64,000 nt of DNA from Virgibacillus sp. NKC19-16 (GCF_021560035.1 NZ_CP074373.1:2042001-2106000), one strand, 5' to 3'; positions 27,155 to 36,545 are shown, counted from the first letter of the stretch. The notes: generated by a model from the letters alone, not told the origin. Program-made: numbers and translations.

Positions 27155-29443
27155 CTATGGCAGATACTTGAAAAATGTTCCTTCCTTATCCTTGAATCGA
27201 TACTGGACTGCTCCGTCCATGTCTGTGCGTAATAGATCTACTCCTTCCTCTTTTAGTGTTTCCAATACATCCAATGACGGATGGCCATAGGAATTATTTT
27301 CTCCTACAGAAATTAGTGCATAATCAGCATTAATATGCGATAAAAATGCCTCATCTGTAGATGTGTCGCTTCCATGATGAGCAACCTTCAATACATCGAC
27401 AGGCAAGTTTTGATACGTTCGTATGATTTCTTTTTCTTCACTTTTTCCAATATCACCAGCAAAGAGCCAGTATTTACCACCAAATGCCGTATATAAAACA
27501 AGGGAATTTTCATTTGCTGAAAAATGATCTTTATATGGTGCAAGTACATAGAATTCCTTTCCATTTACCTCCATTATTTCATTACGACCGGCTTGTTGTA
27601 TTTGAACTCCATGATTATACCAACTTTCGGCTGTTTCCTGACTAAGTTCATAAAAATTACTAATTATTATTTTCTCAACATCCATTTCCTCGATCATAAA
27701 TGGAATACTACCAATATGGTCTGTGTCCTCATGGGATAAAAAAACAGCATCTATTTTATTGATTCCTCTTGAATGCAAATACGGCTTAATGATTTGTTTA
27801 TAAACACTATCTGTTGGTTCCATATCTCCAAATGAGAAGCTGGCACCTGCATCAATAAAAATAACGCCTTGCCGATATGGCAACTCAATAACAAAGGCAT
27901 CACCTTGACCAATATCGAGCATCGTAACCGTTCCCACTGGGGAAACATATGGTCGAATAGCAGCACACATAATTAAAATCGTTATACAGGAGCCATATAT
28001 AAATGCTTGCTTTAACTTTTTGTGTTGAAGATTTCTCATGAAGATAAAGAATAAAATGTAATATATTACAGTAATACCAATTGGCAATCCACCAATAATC
28101 CAAGGGAAACTCATGTGTGCGTCCACAAATTCAATAAACCCGATCACTATTTTGTTAATAGAAACAAACAAAGCATCAAAAATCACGGTAAAAACCGGTG
28201 GCAACGGTGTTAACAGTAATAATATAAACATCAAAGGTATTACAAATAGAGAAAAATATGGAACAACAATCCAATTTAAAAGAACGGATAATGGTTGAAA
28301 AGTTGAGAAGTAGGCTAACAAAAGTGGTAAAATCATCATTTGCGAAATAAATCCGATTTGAAAAATCTGCATATAGCGCGTACTCGTATCAGAAATCCAT
28401 TTCCTGGATAAAATCAACCCAAACGTAACGATAAAAGATAATTGAAATCCAACATGATACACCACATATGGATCAAATAAAATGAGTAGTAGGAATACAA
28501 CACTCAATACATCTGTAACACTAAACTTTAATTTCGTTTTACTTAAAATAATGAAAATCAAAACCATTGTACTTGCCCGCCAGACAGATGGTTCTCCTCC
28601 AGCAATTAAAGCGTATACCGGCAGGAAGAATATCATAATCCACTGCGCCTTTTCTTTCGTGACAATATTCAGCTTAATGAGCATAAAATATATTAAACCA
28701 ACAACTAATCCTACATGCAGACCTGAAATTGCTAGTATATGGGATAAGCTCCATCTTTGAAATAGTTCAACAGTGTCTTCACTTATACGACTGTCATCCC
28801 CTAAAACCAATGCACTTAGCCAAGCAGCGGTTTCTATACTTAAATTAGAATCTATTTGGTTTAGCAATTTATCACGGAGCGTATATATCCGATGAAGAAA
28901 TGTCGATCCTTCACATTGTATATCATCTAATGTGTTAACAATCAGCTGATAGTAAATATCATTAGTTAATAGATAATTACGATAATCAAATTGCCCCGGA
29001 TTCCTACTCTCTTCAGGGATCTCCATACTACCTTGCAGGATACATGTTGCACCATATTTTATCGTTGAATTTTCTTCTAATGAGGGGGGTTGATCCTTGT
29101 TTTCTGGAAAATAAACGATGATTGTCTTACTTTCAGATTCGTAATCCTGAAATAGAAAATCAATTTTCTCCGTTGTGGTGTTTACCGGACCTATTATCTG
29201 TCCTGTATGTTGAGTTGATTCTGGGGGTGGCTTTACATTCACCCCATCAATGGAGGGAATGTACAGGATAAAAAAGAGGAAAAAGGTTAAGGAAATGAAG
29301 ATTGGCACTTTCCCTAACCGTTCATAGTAATATAAATAAAATAACCATAAGAGAAAACCGGCTATAAACCAATAATTATTGAATACAATTGTAAGTATAC
29401 CTATTGCTACTGAAATCGCGGTAAAGTGCCAATATCCTTTCAC
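27155..29443 (-). CDS. comEC: Competence channel protein ComEC
   Basis: The membrane channel for single-stranded DNA during transformation. Order: N-terminal membrane helices and an outer OB-like domain (about 90-180), the Competence domain with many helices (about 205-480; LSHILAISGLHVGLVVGL) and a C-terminal metallo-beta-lactamase-like domain with FLSHEDTDHIGS and VLKVAHHGSDTSTDEAFL. 762 residues, intact. GTG start at 29443, AGGTGA upstream. Distal gene of the comE operon. Confidence 0.96.
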   Translation of the reverse strand: MKGYWHFTAISVAIGILTIVFNNYWFIAGFLLWLFYLYYYERLGKVPIFISLTFFLFFILYIPSIDGVNVKPPPESTQHTGQIIGPVNTTTEKIDFLFQDYESESKTIIVYFPENKDQPPSLEENSTIKYGATCILQGSMEIPEESRNPGQFDYRNYLLTNDIYYQLIVNTLDDIQCEGSTFLHRIYTLRDKLLNQIDSNLSIETAAWLSALVLGDDSRISEDTVELFQRWSLSHILAISGLHVGLVVGLIYFMLIKLNIVTKEKAQWIMIFFLPVYALIAGGEPSVWRASTMVLIFIILSKTKLKFSVTDVLSVVFLLLILFDPYVVYHVGFQLSFIVTFGLILSRKWISDTSTRYMQIFQIGFISQMMILPLLLAYFSTFQPLSVLLNWIVVPYFSLFVIPLMFILLLLTPLPPVFTVIFDALFVSINKIVIGFIEFVDAHMSFPWIIGGLPIGITVIYYILFFIFMRNLQHKKLKQAFIYGSCITILIMCAAIRPYVSPVGTVTMLDIGQGDAFVIELPYRQGVIFIDAGASFSFGDMEPTDSVYKQIIKPYLHSRGINKIDAVFLSHEDTDHIGSIPFMIEEMDVEKIIISNFYELSQETAESWYNHGVQIQQAGRNEIMEVNGKEFYVLAPYKDHFSANENSLVLYTAFGGKYWLFAGDIGKSEEKEIIRTYQNLPVDVLKVAHHGSDTSTDEAFLSHINADYALISVGENNSYGHPSLDVLETLKEEGVDLLRTDMDGAVQYRFKDKEGTFFKYLP

Positions 29444-29462
29444 TTATCTCGTCACCTTTATA

Positions 29463-30029
29463 TTAAATTTTAAATAACTCCTCTGCTCTATGCTTTAACA
29501 TAGCTAACTCTTGATCACTGCTACCGGCTGCTCTTTCCATTTTCTCAAGCAGCTTTTTAACAAGTTCAGCTTTCTCCTGATAGGTTGTATCTACTGCCAA
29601 ATAATCCAACTCCACTTTTTTGGTTTCAACACCTGCTTCTTGAAACAGTTCAATCGCATAGGAATGATTTTTATAATCTTCAGCATAATATACGGTGTTT
29701 ATCCCACTTTGAATAAGCTGTTTACAGCACTGCAGGCAAGGAAAGTGGGTTACATATAGATCGGCGTTTTCTGTTGGTACACCAAATTTTGCACATTGCA
29801 GCAATGCGTTAGCTTCGGCATGTACGGTACGAACACAGTGGCCGTCAATGACATAACAACCCTCGTCCATACAGTGAACACTGCCGGAAACACTTCCATT
29901 GTACCCTCCAGCTATTATTCGTTTTTCTCTTACAATGGTGGCACCTACCATCAGTCTTGGACATGTGCTCCGTAGTGCTAACAGATGGCTTTGTGCCATA
30001 AAATATTGATTCCAAGCTATTCTTTCCAT
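29463..30029 (-). CDS. comEB: ComEB, dCMP deaminase family
   Basis: A zinc deaminase of the dCMP deaminase family, converting dCMP to dUMP; its role in transformation is dispensable in B. subtilis. The zinc and catalytic residues are in VHAEANALL and FPCLQCCKQL; an additional Cys/His cluster (CMDEGCYVIDGHCVRTVH) is also typical. ATG at 30029 after GGAGG. 188 residues. Sits between comEA and comEC. Confidence 0.95.
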   Translation of the reverse strand: MERIAWNQYFMAQSHLLALRSTCPRLMVGATIVREKRIIAGGYNGSVSGSVHCMDEGCYVIDGHCVRTVHAEANALLQCAKFGVPTENADLYVTHFPCLQCCKQLIQSGINTVYYAEDYKNHSYAIELFQEAGVETKKVELDYLAVDTTYQEKAELVKKLLEKMERAAGSSDQELAMLKHRAEELFKI

Positions 30030-30144
30030 TTCGAAAACCTCCTTTACGTTCTACTTAGCATTCTACATACTAGTGTCGTGGACACTTGTCCATAACAAAC
30101 GATTTTATCCTAGTTTAAATTCAGAGTTATTTTCCGTCAATATA

Positions 30145-30738
30145 CTACGGAATTTGAATATCATCACGAAAATTGTCAAGCGTTTTCTCCCCAATACCGG
30201 AAATTTCAAGTAAATCTTCTTCTGTTTGGAATAATCCATGTTCATCCCTATATTGTATAATAGCCTGTGCTTTAGAGGGGCCAATTCCATTTAGGCTTTC
30301 CATTTCCGCTTGTGTAGCTTGATTGATTTTTACCTTCCCGGATTCAGAACTTCCACTACCCCCGCCATTTGCCTCTTCTCCCTCTTTCGGAATGATAATA
30401 ATCATTTCATCCTGAACCTTTTGCGCAAGATTTACTTGCGTTTGGTCTGCATCTTCCGTAAAACCTCCAGCTGTTTGAATAACATCATTGACACGCGACT
30501 GGCTATCCATTTCATAAACGCCCGGGGTCGTTACAGCCCCTTTCACATCAACAATAGCTATCGTTTCATTTTGGACGTCTGCATTATCTTGTTCAGCTGC
30601 GACGTCCAGAGATGAAGTAATAGTATCAAATTCTGTCTCGCTTTCTTCGACACTATCATCTCTAGTGAGAAAAAGAAAAATGCCAACTATTCCAGCAATC
30701 GCAATAAAAAATGCTCCTTTTTTAAGTAAGTCAACCAA
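30145..30738 (-). CDS. comEA: Competence DNA receptor ComEA
   Basis: A membrane-anchored double-stranded DNA receptor. N-terminal anchor (FFIAIAGIVGIFLFLT, about 10-25), an SLBB domain (about 62-120, IVDVKGAVTTPGVYEM) and a C-terminal tandem helix-hairpin-helix DNA-binding domain (KVKINQATQAEMESLNGIGPSKAQAI). 197 residues. First gene of the operon. In B. subtilis comER is divergent from it; here no comER is present and yqeM follows directly. Confidence 0.95.
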   Translation of the reverse strand: MVDLLKKGAFFIAIAGIVGIFLFLTRDDSVEESETEFDTITSSLDVAAEQDNADVQNETIAIVDVKGAVTTPGVYEMDSQSRVNDVIQTAGGFTEDADQTQVNLAQKVQDEMIIIIPKEGEEANGGGSGSSESGKVKINQATQAEMESLNGIGPSKAQAIIQYRDEHGLFQTEEDLLEISGIGEKTLDNFRDDIQIP

Positions 30739-30852
30739 TTCATGTCACATCCTTCTTGATAAATTGAATGGGAAAGCACGACCGGGGGCGTGAAGCAAAT
30801 GCGAGGTTAATCCGATTATATACTAAATTCGACATGATTTTGTATAAATCCT

Positions 30853-30897
30853 TTAAAAAAAATAAAGATCGGGAATTTTGTATTATCCCGATCTTTT
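30853..30897 (-). terminator. Terminator of the yqeG-yqeM cluster
   Basis: On the minus strand AAAGATCGGGA and TCCCGATCTTT (30864-30896, 11-bp stem) are followed by ATTTTTTTT. The ascending arm includes the yqeM stop codon at 30883-30885. Confidence 0.9.
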
Positions 30898-31635
30898 TTC
30901 AGCTAAAAAGAAAATTCTCTCTGCTTTTTCATCGATAAATTCATTTTTCAAGGTGAAATCAGCATATATTTTTATATTTTCAAACCCTGCATCCAACAAT
31001 ATTTCCTGAAAAAATGAAATAGAATACGTACGCTGATGATGATATTCGTCAAATCTCTCATATTTTTCACCATTTAAGGCAAAAAATGTTAAATCATGAT
31101 GCATTTCTCCAGGCATGTCTCCTTCCGAGCAAAACCAGATATAGGAAGCATCTTCGGTGACATCTGCAAATGTTTGATTTATCAAATGATGTTCTACATG
31201 GTACATTGAATGAACATCAAAAATAAATAAACCCCCATCTTTCAACGCATCCACTACCCTGTTGAAAACATTTCTCAATTCTTGTTCCGTCGTAATATAA
31301 TTAATGACATCACAATAACTAATAGCTGCGTCAAGATTATTGAGCCCCTGCATCTCCCTTAAATCCTGGCGCATCCATTGAATCCTTAAGTCTTCTTCGC
31401 TTGCTTTATGTTCAGCGTAGGTAAGCATCTCTGTGGAGTAATCCAGTCCGGTCATCCGGAATCCCAACTCCGCCAGTTTTGTTGTAATTTCTCCTGTTCC
31501 ACAACCTAAATCAGCGATGTGTTCAATTTGTTTCCTGGATTGTGTTACTGCTGCCCTTGTGAACTCAGCCCATTTATCGTATGGGGCATGTGCCATTAGT
31601 TTGTCATACACATAAGCCATTTGGTTATATGCCAT
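30883..31635 (-). CDS. yqeM: Class I SAM-dependent methyltransferase YqeM
   Basis: A 250-residue methyltransferase with SAM motif I IADLGCGTGEITTKLAELG and the post-motif LDYSTEMLTYA. The substrate is not known. The gene is last in the yqeG-yqeM cluster, three bases after rsfS, as in B. subtilis. The stop codon is part of the terminator hairpin stem. Confidence 0.9.
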   Translation of the reverse strand: MAYNQMAYVYDKLMAHAPYDKWAEFTRAAVTQSRKQIEHIADLGCGTGEITTKLAELGFRMTGLDYSTEMLTYAEHKASEEDLRIQWMRQDLREMQGLNNLDAAISYCDVINYITTEQELRNVFNRVVDALKDGGLFIFDVHSMYHVEHHLINQTFADVTEDASYIWFCSEGDMPGEMHHDLTFFALNGEKYERFDEYHHQRTYSISFFQEILLDAGFENIKIYADFTLKNEFIDEKAERIFFLAEKRSG

Positions 31636-31638
31636 TAT

Positions 31639-31995
31639 TTAGCCTTCTTGCCCAATGTTTAATTCTACTCTAGCGGCATCGCCCCATAGGCGTTCCAAAT
31701 TATAATAACTTCGCTCGTCCTTATGAAAAATATGACACACTACATCACCGGTATCGACAAGTACCCATCTACCATGCTCCATTCCTTCCATACGCTTAAT
31801 TGTATAATTCCTTTCATCCATCGCATTTTTAATCGATCTGGCAATAGCCTGTACTTGTCGTTCTGTATTACCATGACAAATCAGGAAATAATCTGCCACA
31901 AGTGAAACCTGATTCATATCTAGGGCAATGATATCCTCTGCCCTCACATCATCACAAGCTTCTGCAGCAACTTGAATAATTTCTTTATTTTCCAT
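31639..31995 (-). CDS. rsfS: Ribosomal silencing factor RsfS
   Basis: RsfS binds ribosomal protein L14 (uL14) and blocks 30S-50S joining when nutrients are low. The 118-residue protein shows the family core VSLVADYFLICHGNTERQVQAIARSI and GRWVLVDTGDVVCHIFHKDERSYYNLERLW. ATG at 31995 lies directly after the yqeK stop. Confidence 0.95.
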   Translation of the reverse strand: MENKEIIQVAAEACDDVRAEDIIALDMNQVSLVADYFLICHGNTERQVQAIARSIKNAMDERNYTIKRMEGMEHGRWVLVDTGDVVCHIFHKDERSYYNLERLWGDAARVELNIGQEG

Positions 31996-32571
31996 TTACG
32001 AATTACCTCCATCTAAACGTCTAGTTAAATCATTATATGCATGAAATGTGTCTGGATAAATCGTTGCCTTTTTTTGCATTAAATAATGAATCGAGTTCCG
32101 TATTGCCATCCAGCATGCATGTCTTAAGTCTTCTCTTGCCAATTCCCTTACCTCATTAATTCCCGGGAAACTTCTACCTGGTTCAATATAATCTGCTAAA
32201 TAAATAATCATTTCTATTTTGCTCATGTATGCTCTTCCGGTCGTATGATAATGAATAGCACGCTGTATTCCTGCATTTTTTATTCCAAATTCCTTCTCCA
32301 CAAGGATTGCACCAACAGGGCCATGCCATAATTCATGATGATAATGAAGTAAATCCTTCTGCAAGTGGGTACTTTCTATCCACCTTTTTAATTCATCCAA
32401 TGGGCGCTGTTTCGCATAATCATGAAATATGGCTGCGATTTCTATTTCTTCCTCAGGTTCATGGTATAAATCTGCAAGAATGACCGCAGTCTCAGCTACC
32501 CGTAAGGTATGGTCAAATCTTTCCTTCGTTAAATGAGGTTTTACGAGAGTAACTGCTTCATCTATTTTCAT
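31996..32571 (-). CDS. yqeK: HD-domain hydrolase YqeK (symmetric Ap4A hydrolase family)
   Basis: An HD-superfamily metallohydrolase; characterised homologues split diadenosine tetraphosphate symmetrically. Metal ligands are visible in RFDHTLRVAETA (His), IFHDYAKQR (HD) and HGPVGAILV, plus LADYIEPGRSF. 191 residues. It overlaps the end of nadD by 14 bases, so coupling with NAD synthesis genes is likely. Confidence 0.92.
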   Translation of the reverse strand: MKIDEAVTLVKPHLTKERFDHTLRVAETAVILADLYHEPEEEIEIAAIFHDYAKQRPLDELKRWIESTHLQKDLLHYHHELWHGPVGAILVEKEFGIKNAGIQRAIHYHTTGRAYMSKIEMIIYLADYIEPGRSFPGINEVRELAREDLRHACWMAIRNSIHYLMQKKATIYPDTFHAYNDLTRRLDGGNS

Positions 32572-33127
32572 ATAATTGCTTCTCCTTAATGTAGGAATAA
32601 ACGGTTTCTGGTAGTAAATAATGAACCGACTTTCTATTGCATAGCCGATTTCTTATAAACGTTGATGATAAATCAATCATTGGTATATCCACTTCCACAA
32701 TTGGATAGGGGGTCTTTAGATGATAGCCTGGCCTTTTCACACCAACGAACGTTACCAGGTTCATAAGTTTATCAATCCGGTCCCATTGTGGCAGGTATTC
32801 AACCATATCTGCACCAATTATAAAGTAAAAATCAATCGACGGATACGCATCTCTTAATGCTTTCATTGTATCAATCGTATAGGATTTGCCTAAACGTTCC
32901 ACTTCAATTGCATTCCATGTAAAAGAAGGATTTGCTTCTATAGCACTTTTCACCATATTAATTCGATCTTCCACGCTCGACTTTGCTGATGTCTTATGTG
33001 GAGGCGTATAAGATGGGATAAACCAGACTTCCTCTAAATCAAGTGCGAGCCGTGTTTCTTCCGCTATTATCAAATGCCCCAGGTGAGGCGGATCAAATGT
33101 TCCTCCTAAAATACCGACACGTTTCAT
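32558..33127 (-). CDS. nadD: Nicotinate-nucleotide adenylyltransferase
   Basis: NadD adenylates nicotinate mononucleotide in NAD synthesis. GGTFDPPHLGHLIIAEE with the (H/T)xGH nucleotidyltransferase motif and the C-terminal STFIRNR are present. ATG at 33127 follows AAGGAG at 7 bases and gives (M)KRVGILGG; upstream in-frame sequence is outside the domain. 189 residues. Confidence 0.96.
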   Translation of the reverse strand: MKRVGILGGTFDPPHLGHLIIAEETRLALDLEEVWFIPSYTPPHKTSAKSSVEDRINMVKSAIEANPSFTWNAIEVERLGKSYTIDTMKALRDAYPSIDFYFIIGADMVEYLPQWDRIDKLMNLVTFVGVKRPGYHLKTPYPIVEVDIPMIDLSSTFIRNRLCNRKSVHYLLPETVYSYIKEKQLYENR

Positions 33128-33153
33128 CTTAGGTCTCCTTACTTGGATCATCT

Positions 33154-33444
33154 TTATGGGAGCTTAATTTGCTTGTTCTCTGCTGATTCCTTATACAATA
33201 CAATATTATTGCCGATAATTTGAACAATTTCTGCTCCTGTTCCTTCAGCCAATTGTTCAGCAACTATATCTTTATCATCCATGCTGTTTTGCAGAACACT
33301 TACCTTCATCAATTCTCTTTTTTCCAAGGCATCATTGATCTGTTCTACCATATTCTCATTTACCCCCGATTTTCCAACTTGAAAAATGGGCTTTAATTGA
33401 TTAGCTTCTGCTCGCAAAAATCGCTTTTGCTTTCCTGTTAACAT
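33154..33444 (-). CDS. yhbY: YhbY family RNA-binding protein (YqeI)
   Basis: A 96-residue CRS1-YhbY domain protein associated with 50S ribosome precursors. It has LTGKQKRFLRAEANQLKPIFQVGKSG and a GxxG-like loop. ATG at 33444 follows GGAAGGAAG; one base separates its start from the aroE stop. Confidence 0.93.
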   Translation of the reverse strand: MLTGKQKRFLRAEANQLKPIFQVGKSGVNENMVEQINDALEKRELMKVSVLQNSMDDKDIVAEQLAEGTGAEIVQIIGNNIVLYKESAENKQIKLP

Positions 33445-33445
33445 A

Positions 33446-34291
33446 TTATCTTCCTTCCAAATGTCGTTGTAGATGCTCATCCATATTTCCTATTGGCACT
33501 TTCCTGCCTGTCCATATTTCAAAAGCATATTGTGCTTGATACAGGAGCATTGTATGCCCAAAGTGCAAGCCAGCACCTGCATCTCGCGCCTGTTTTAAAA
33601 GTTTGGTCTCCAGTGGCTGATAAATAATATCACTGACAATACTTGGAGATTTAAGCTGGTTTAGTCGAAATATAACCTTCTCATGATTTGGCTTCATTCC
33701 AACCGATGTTGTTTGAATGATGACATCATACTCCTGTAGTATCTCCTCAGCCTGTTCCAATGATAAAACGGCAGTTGTTGTAAAATTTCCTTTTAATTTT
33801 GCTATTTCGGCGGCCTTTTCTGTGGTTCGATTTGTTATATCGATATGCAAAAATCCCGCTTGAACTAGGGCATAATATATTCCTCGTGTTGCGCCACCGG
33901 ATCCAATTAGAAGAATTCGTTTTGATTTATCCAAGTGGAAGTCCGGAAATTTACTCTCTAATGATCGTAAATACCCTGCCCCGTCTGTATTATAGCCTAT
34001 CCACTTGCCATTACGGTTAACAACCGTATTTACTGCTCCAATTTTCGCAGCGTCTTCGTCAATGTCATCCAAAAACGAGATGATCTTTTCCTTATAGGGA
34101 ACCGTAACATTAAACCCATCTACCTGATCATCCATTAATCGCTTGAGCTTCCTAGAAAAAGAATCATCCGGTGTTATCTCATAAATCGAATACATGCCTT
34201 CCAAGTTAGCCTTGTTCAGAAAGCTTTGATGTATCCATGGTGAAAGTGAATGTTTTATTGGATATCCAATAAGTGCAAACTGATATACCAT
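33446..34291 (-). CDS. aroE: Shikimate dehydrogenase
   Basis: AroE reduces 3-dehydroshikimate to shikimate with NADPH. The substrate-binding motif YPIKHSLSPWIH, the catalytic Lys in NVTVPYKE and the NADP-binding loop LIGSGGATRGI are present. 281 residues, ATG after AGGAGGGGAG. Lies between yqeH and yhbY as in B. subtilis. Confidence 0.96.
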   Translation of the reverse strand: MVYQFALIGYPIKHSLSPWIHQSFLNKANLEGMYSIYEITPDDSFSRKLKRLMDDQVDGFNVTVPYKEKIISFLDDIDEDAAKIGAVNTVVNRNGKWIGYNTDGAGYLRSLESKFPDFHLDKSKRILLIGSGGATRGIYYALVQAGFLHIDITNRTTEKAAEIAKLKGNFTTTAVLSLEQAEEILQEYDVIIQTTSVGMKPNHEKVIFRLNQLKSPSIVSDIIYQPLETKLLKQARDAGAGLHFGHTMLLYQAQYAFEIWTGRKVPIGNMDEHLQRHLEGR

Positions 34292-34302
34292 AAGCTCCCC
34301 TC

Positions 34303-35406
34303 CTAAAGCAATGATTTTCGAACCGATATAGCAGCATCTTTTGGACTATGTGCAATAACAGATACGTCTTTTCCCTCTATACTTACCCAGCCAAGTCCCG
34401 GGAATACAATATCTGTTTTATCTCCTGTAATACGAAAGGTGCTTTCAGTCATACGTGGCAGGCTTTCGAGCGTTTTCGCATTAGGTGGTGACAAAAGACC
34501 ACCAATATGATTCTCATAAAGCTCATCCGCATTCTCCAATTTCGTCCGGTGTATTGGCAGCTGATTCGAAAAGTAACATACAAAAGACGCCCTGTCCCCT
34601 TTGATAAAGTCCAGCCTGGCCAACCCGCCGAAGAATAAAGTCTGGGAACTATTTAATTGATAGACCCTCGGCTTAATTTCTTTGTTCGGTGTAATCAATT
34701 TTAAATCCTTGTCTGAAACATAATGTGCCATCTGTTGTTTATTAACGATACCAGGAGTATCGATTATGGAAGTTTTATCATCCAATGGGATCTCGATAAA
34801 CCCAAGTGTTGTTCCAGGGAAGTAGGATGTTGTAATAACGTCATTTTCCCCACTTGTTTGTTTAATTAATCGATTAATAAATGTAGATTTTCCTACATTG
34901 GTCGTACCTACAATATAGATATCCCTGTTCTCACGGTAATCCTCAAGCTGATGCGTTAATTCTTTTATCCCGTGACCTTGCGTTGAGGATATCAAAAAAA
35001 CATCACTCACAGTAACGCCAGCTTCTTTTGCTTGAGATCTAAGCCATTGCGCAAGTTTTCGTTTATTGGTGGATTTCGGTAATAGATCAACTTTATTTCC
35101 TACTAATACAATTGGATTATCACCAATAATTCTGGGGAGGCTCTTAACCAAACTTCCATCCACATCAAATATATCAATAACATGTACAACTAAACCATCA
35201 GTATTTCTGATACTGCTAACCATCTGCAGGAAATCATCGTCTGTGATCGAAACCTCCTGCACTTCATTATAATGTTTCAGTCGAAAGCATCTTTGACATA
35301 ATACATTTTCCTTTGCAAGTGAAGAGTTCGGTATGTAGCCGCCCATATCCGGGTTTGAAGTTTGAATCTGAGCACCGCATCCCTGACAATAGATAGTTTC
35401 CAACAA
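34303..35406 (-). CDS. yqeH: Ribosome biogenesis GTPase YqeH
   Basis: A circularly permuted GTPase needed for 30S assembly. An N-terminal C4 zinc finger (CQGCG ... CQRCF) is followed by permuted motifs: G4 NKVDLLP, G1 GTTNVGKST, G3 DTPG. 367 residues. TTG start at 35406 with GGAGG five bases upstream; it directly abuts the yqeG stop, so the two are coupled. Confidence 0.96.
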   Translation of the reverse strand: MLETIYCQGCGAQIQTSNPDMGGYIPNSSLAKENVLCQRCFRLKHYNEVQEVSITDDDFLQMVSSIRNTDGLVVHVIDIFDVDGSLVKSLPRIIGDNPIVLVGNKVDLLPKSTNKRKLAQWLRSQAKEAGVTVSDVFLISSTQGHGIKELTHQLEDYRENRDIYIVGTTNVGKSTFINRLIKQTSGENDVITTSYFPGTTLGFIEIPLDDKTSIIDTPGIVNKQQMAHYVSDKDLKLITPNKEIKPRVYQLNSSQTLFFGGLARLDFIKGDRASFVCYFSNQLPIHRTKLENADELYENHIGGLLSPPNAKTLESLPRMTESTFRITGDKTDIVFPGLGWVSIEGKDVSVIAHSPKDAAISVRKSLL

Positions 35407-35922
35407 TTATTCCTCCCAGCTTATCTTACCTTTTTTACGCATATAATTTAGAATTCGTCGCTCGATCTGTCGGTTCACCCTTGTTAATTTTCCATCTGAC
35501 TGTACAATCGGAATGACTAAAATAGTATAAAAACCAGCAATGTTCCCACCAAGAACATCTGTTAATACCTGATCTCCTATAACTAAAACTTCTTCCTTTT
35601 CTAACTCCATTTGTTTAGCTACTGTCTTAAAGGCCCGGCTTAATGGTTTTCGGGCACTATACACAAATGGTGTTCCTAATGGTTCGGAGAAGATTTTTAC
35701 CCTTTCCTGCTTATTATTTGAAATGATTGTGACTTTAATATCATGCTCTTTCATAAGCTTAAACCATTGTATCACTTCTGGGGTAGCATCTTTAACGTCC
35801 CAAGCTACGAGCGTATTATCGAGATCTGTAATAATCCCTTTTATCCCTTTTTCTTTTAAAAACGCTGGTTGAATATCAAATATACGTTTAACATGTTCAT
35901 TAGGCAAAAAGTTTTTAAACAC
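35407..35922 (-). CDS. yqeG: YqeG family HAD-type phosphatase
   Basis: A 171-residue HAD hydrolase, subclass IIIA. Motif I is DLDNTLVAWD, motif II TIISNN, and motif III/IV KEEVLVIGDQVLTDVLGG. Substrate uncertain; family members include phosphatidylglycerophosphate phosphatases, but the B. subtilis protein is not firmly assigned. GTG start at 35922 after GAGGTG. Leads the yqeG-yqeM cluster. Confidence 0.93.
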   Translation of the reverse strand: MFKNFLPNEHVKRIFDIQPAFLKEKGIKGIITDLDNTLVAWDVKDATPEVIQWFKLMKEHDIKVTIISNNKQERVKIFSEPLGTPFVYSARKPLSRAFKTVAKQMELEKEEVLVIGDQVLTDVLGGNIAGFYTILVIPIVQSDGKLTRVNRQIERRILNYMRKKGKISWEE

Positions 35923-36099
35923 TGCTTACACCTCATTATTTCCTTTCAAAGCAATAGATACATTATATACCAATCCTATAATAACTTTACCAATTAATAA
36001 AGGAAAACTTATAACTTATGATCATCCTAGTTTAAAAAATGCGTTTTAACTGCCATCTTTTTTAAAAAACCGTTCGACAAATTCCTTCATTCTTCGCAA

Positions 36100-36198
36100 T
36101 GTGGATAACTTTGTTCACAAATAGTAAGTTGACATCAAGGTATTTATGAAGAATAATAACTTCTTGTGCACAGGTTATCTACAGGCTTCTGTAGATAA
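36100..36198. promoter_or_regulatory. DnaA boxes upstream of sda
   Basis: TGTGGATAA (36100-36108, the perfect complement of TTATCCACA), TTATCTACA (36175-36183) and its inverted partner TGTAGATAA (36190-36198). The last two form a perfect 11-bp inverted repeat, GTTATCTACAG-GCTT-CTGTAGATAAC (36174-36199). TTGTTCACA (36111) and TTGTGCACA (36164) are weaker matches. In B. subtilis DnaA activates sda through such boxes; the same is inferred here. Confidence 0.85.
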
Positions 36199-36206
36199 CT
36201 TTTACC

Positions 36207-36235
36207 TTGTCCAGATCATAGAATCATGGTAAATT
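36207..36235 (+). promoter_or_regulatory. Probable sda promoter
   Basis: TTGTCC (36207-36212), 17 bases, TAAATT (36230-36235), directly downstream of the DnaA boxes. A second candidate, TTGACA (36129-36134), 17 bases, AATAAT (36152-36157), lies among the boxes. Which is used cannot be told from sequence. Confidence 0.6.
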
Positions 36236-36283
36236 ATTATTAGCTTATAACTGGAATTGATCCTTTTTAGGAGGGCTGTATTT

Positions 36284-36448
36284 ATGGAGCATTTGTCAGA
36301 CGCGCTACTGTTGGAATCCTATCACAAAGCAAATGAATTAAATCTAAGCCCTGATTTTCTTGCCTTAATTGAAGAAGAAATTCATAGAAGACATTTAACT
36401 CACAAATTAGGAAATACAAGATCAGGTCAGTACACATCAATAAAATAA
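36284..36448 (+). CDS. sda: Sporulation checkpoint inhibitor Sda
   Basis: A small helical-hairpin protein that inhibits the sporulation histidine kinase KinA when replication is initiating or blocked. The 54 residues ([21 protein letters not shown] ...) carry the LSDxLLxESYxKAxExxL pattern and IEEEIHRR of Sda. ATG at 36284 follows AGGAGGG; the open frame upstream is not part of it. Located next to yqeG, divergently, as in B. subtilis. Confidence 0.93.
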   Translation: MEHLSDALLLESYHKANELNLSPDFLALIEEEIHRRHLTHKLGNTRSGQYTSIK

Positions 36449-36495
36449 TAGAAAATGAAGCCTAGCCAAATCAATCACCAAAAATCATGAATAGA

Positions 36496-36545
36496 GTTGA
36501 CTCCAAACGACTAATAATAACCACGTTTGGCAGTCAGCTTTTTTG
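36496..36545 (+). terminator. Terminator of sda
   Basis: GTTGACTCCAAACG pairs with CGTTTGGCAGTCAGC (one bulge) and is followed by TTTTTT. Confidence 0.8.

Noticed and set aside
30739-30860. ComK box in front of comEA
   Set aside because: A TATAAT-like -10 is present, but I could not find two well-spaced AAAA-N5-TTTT motifs, so no ComK site is claimed.
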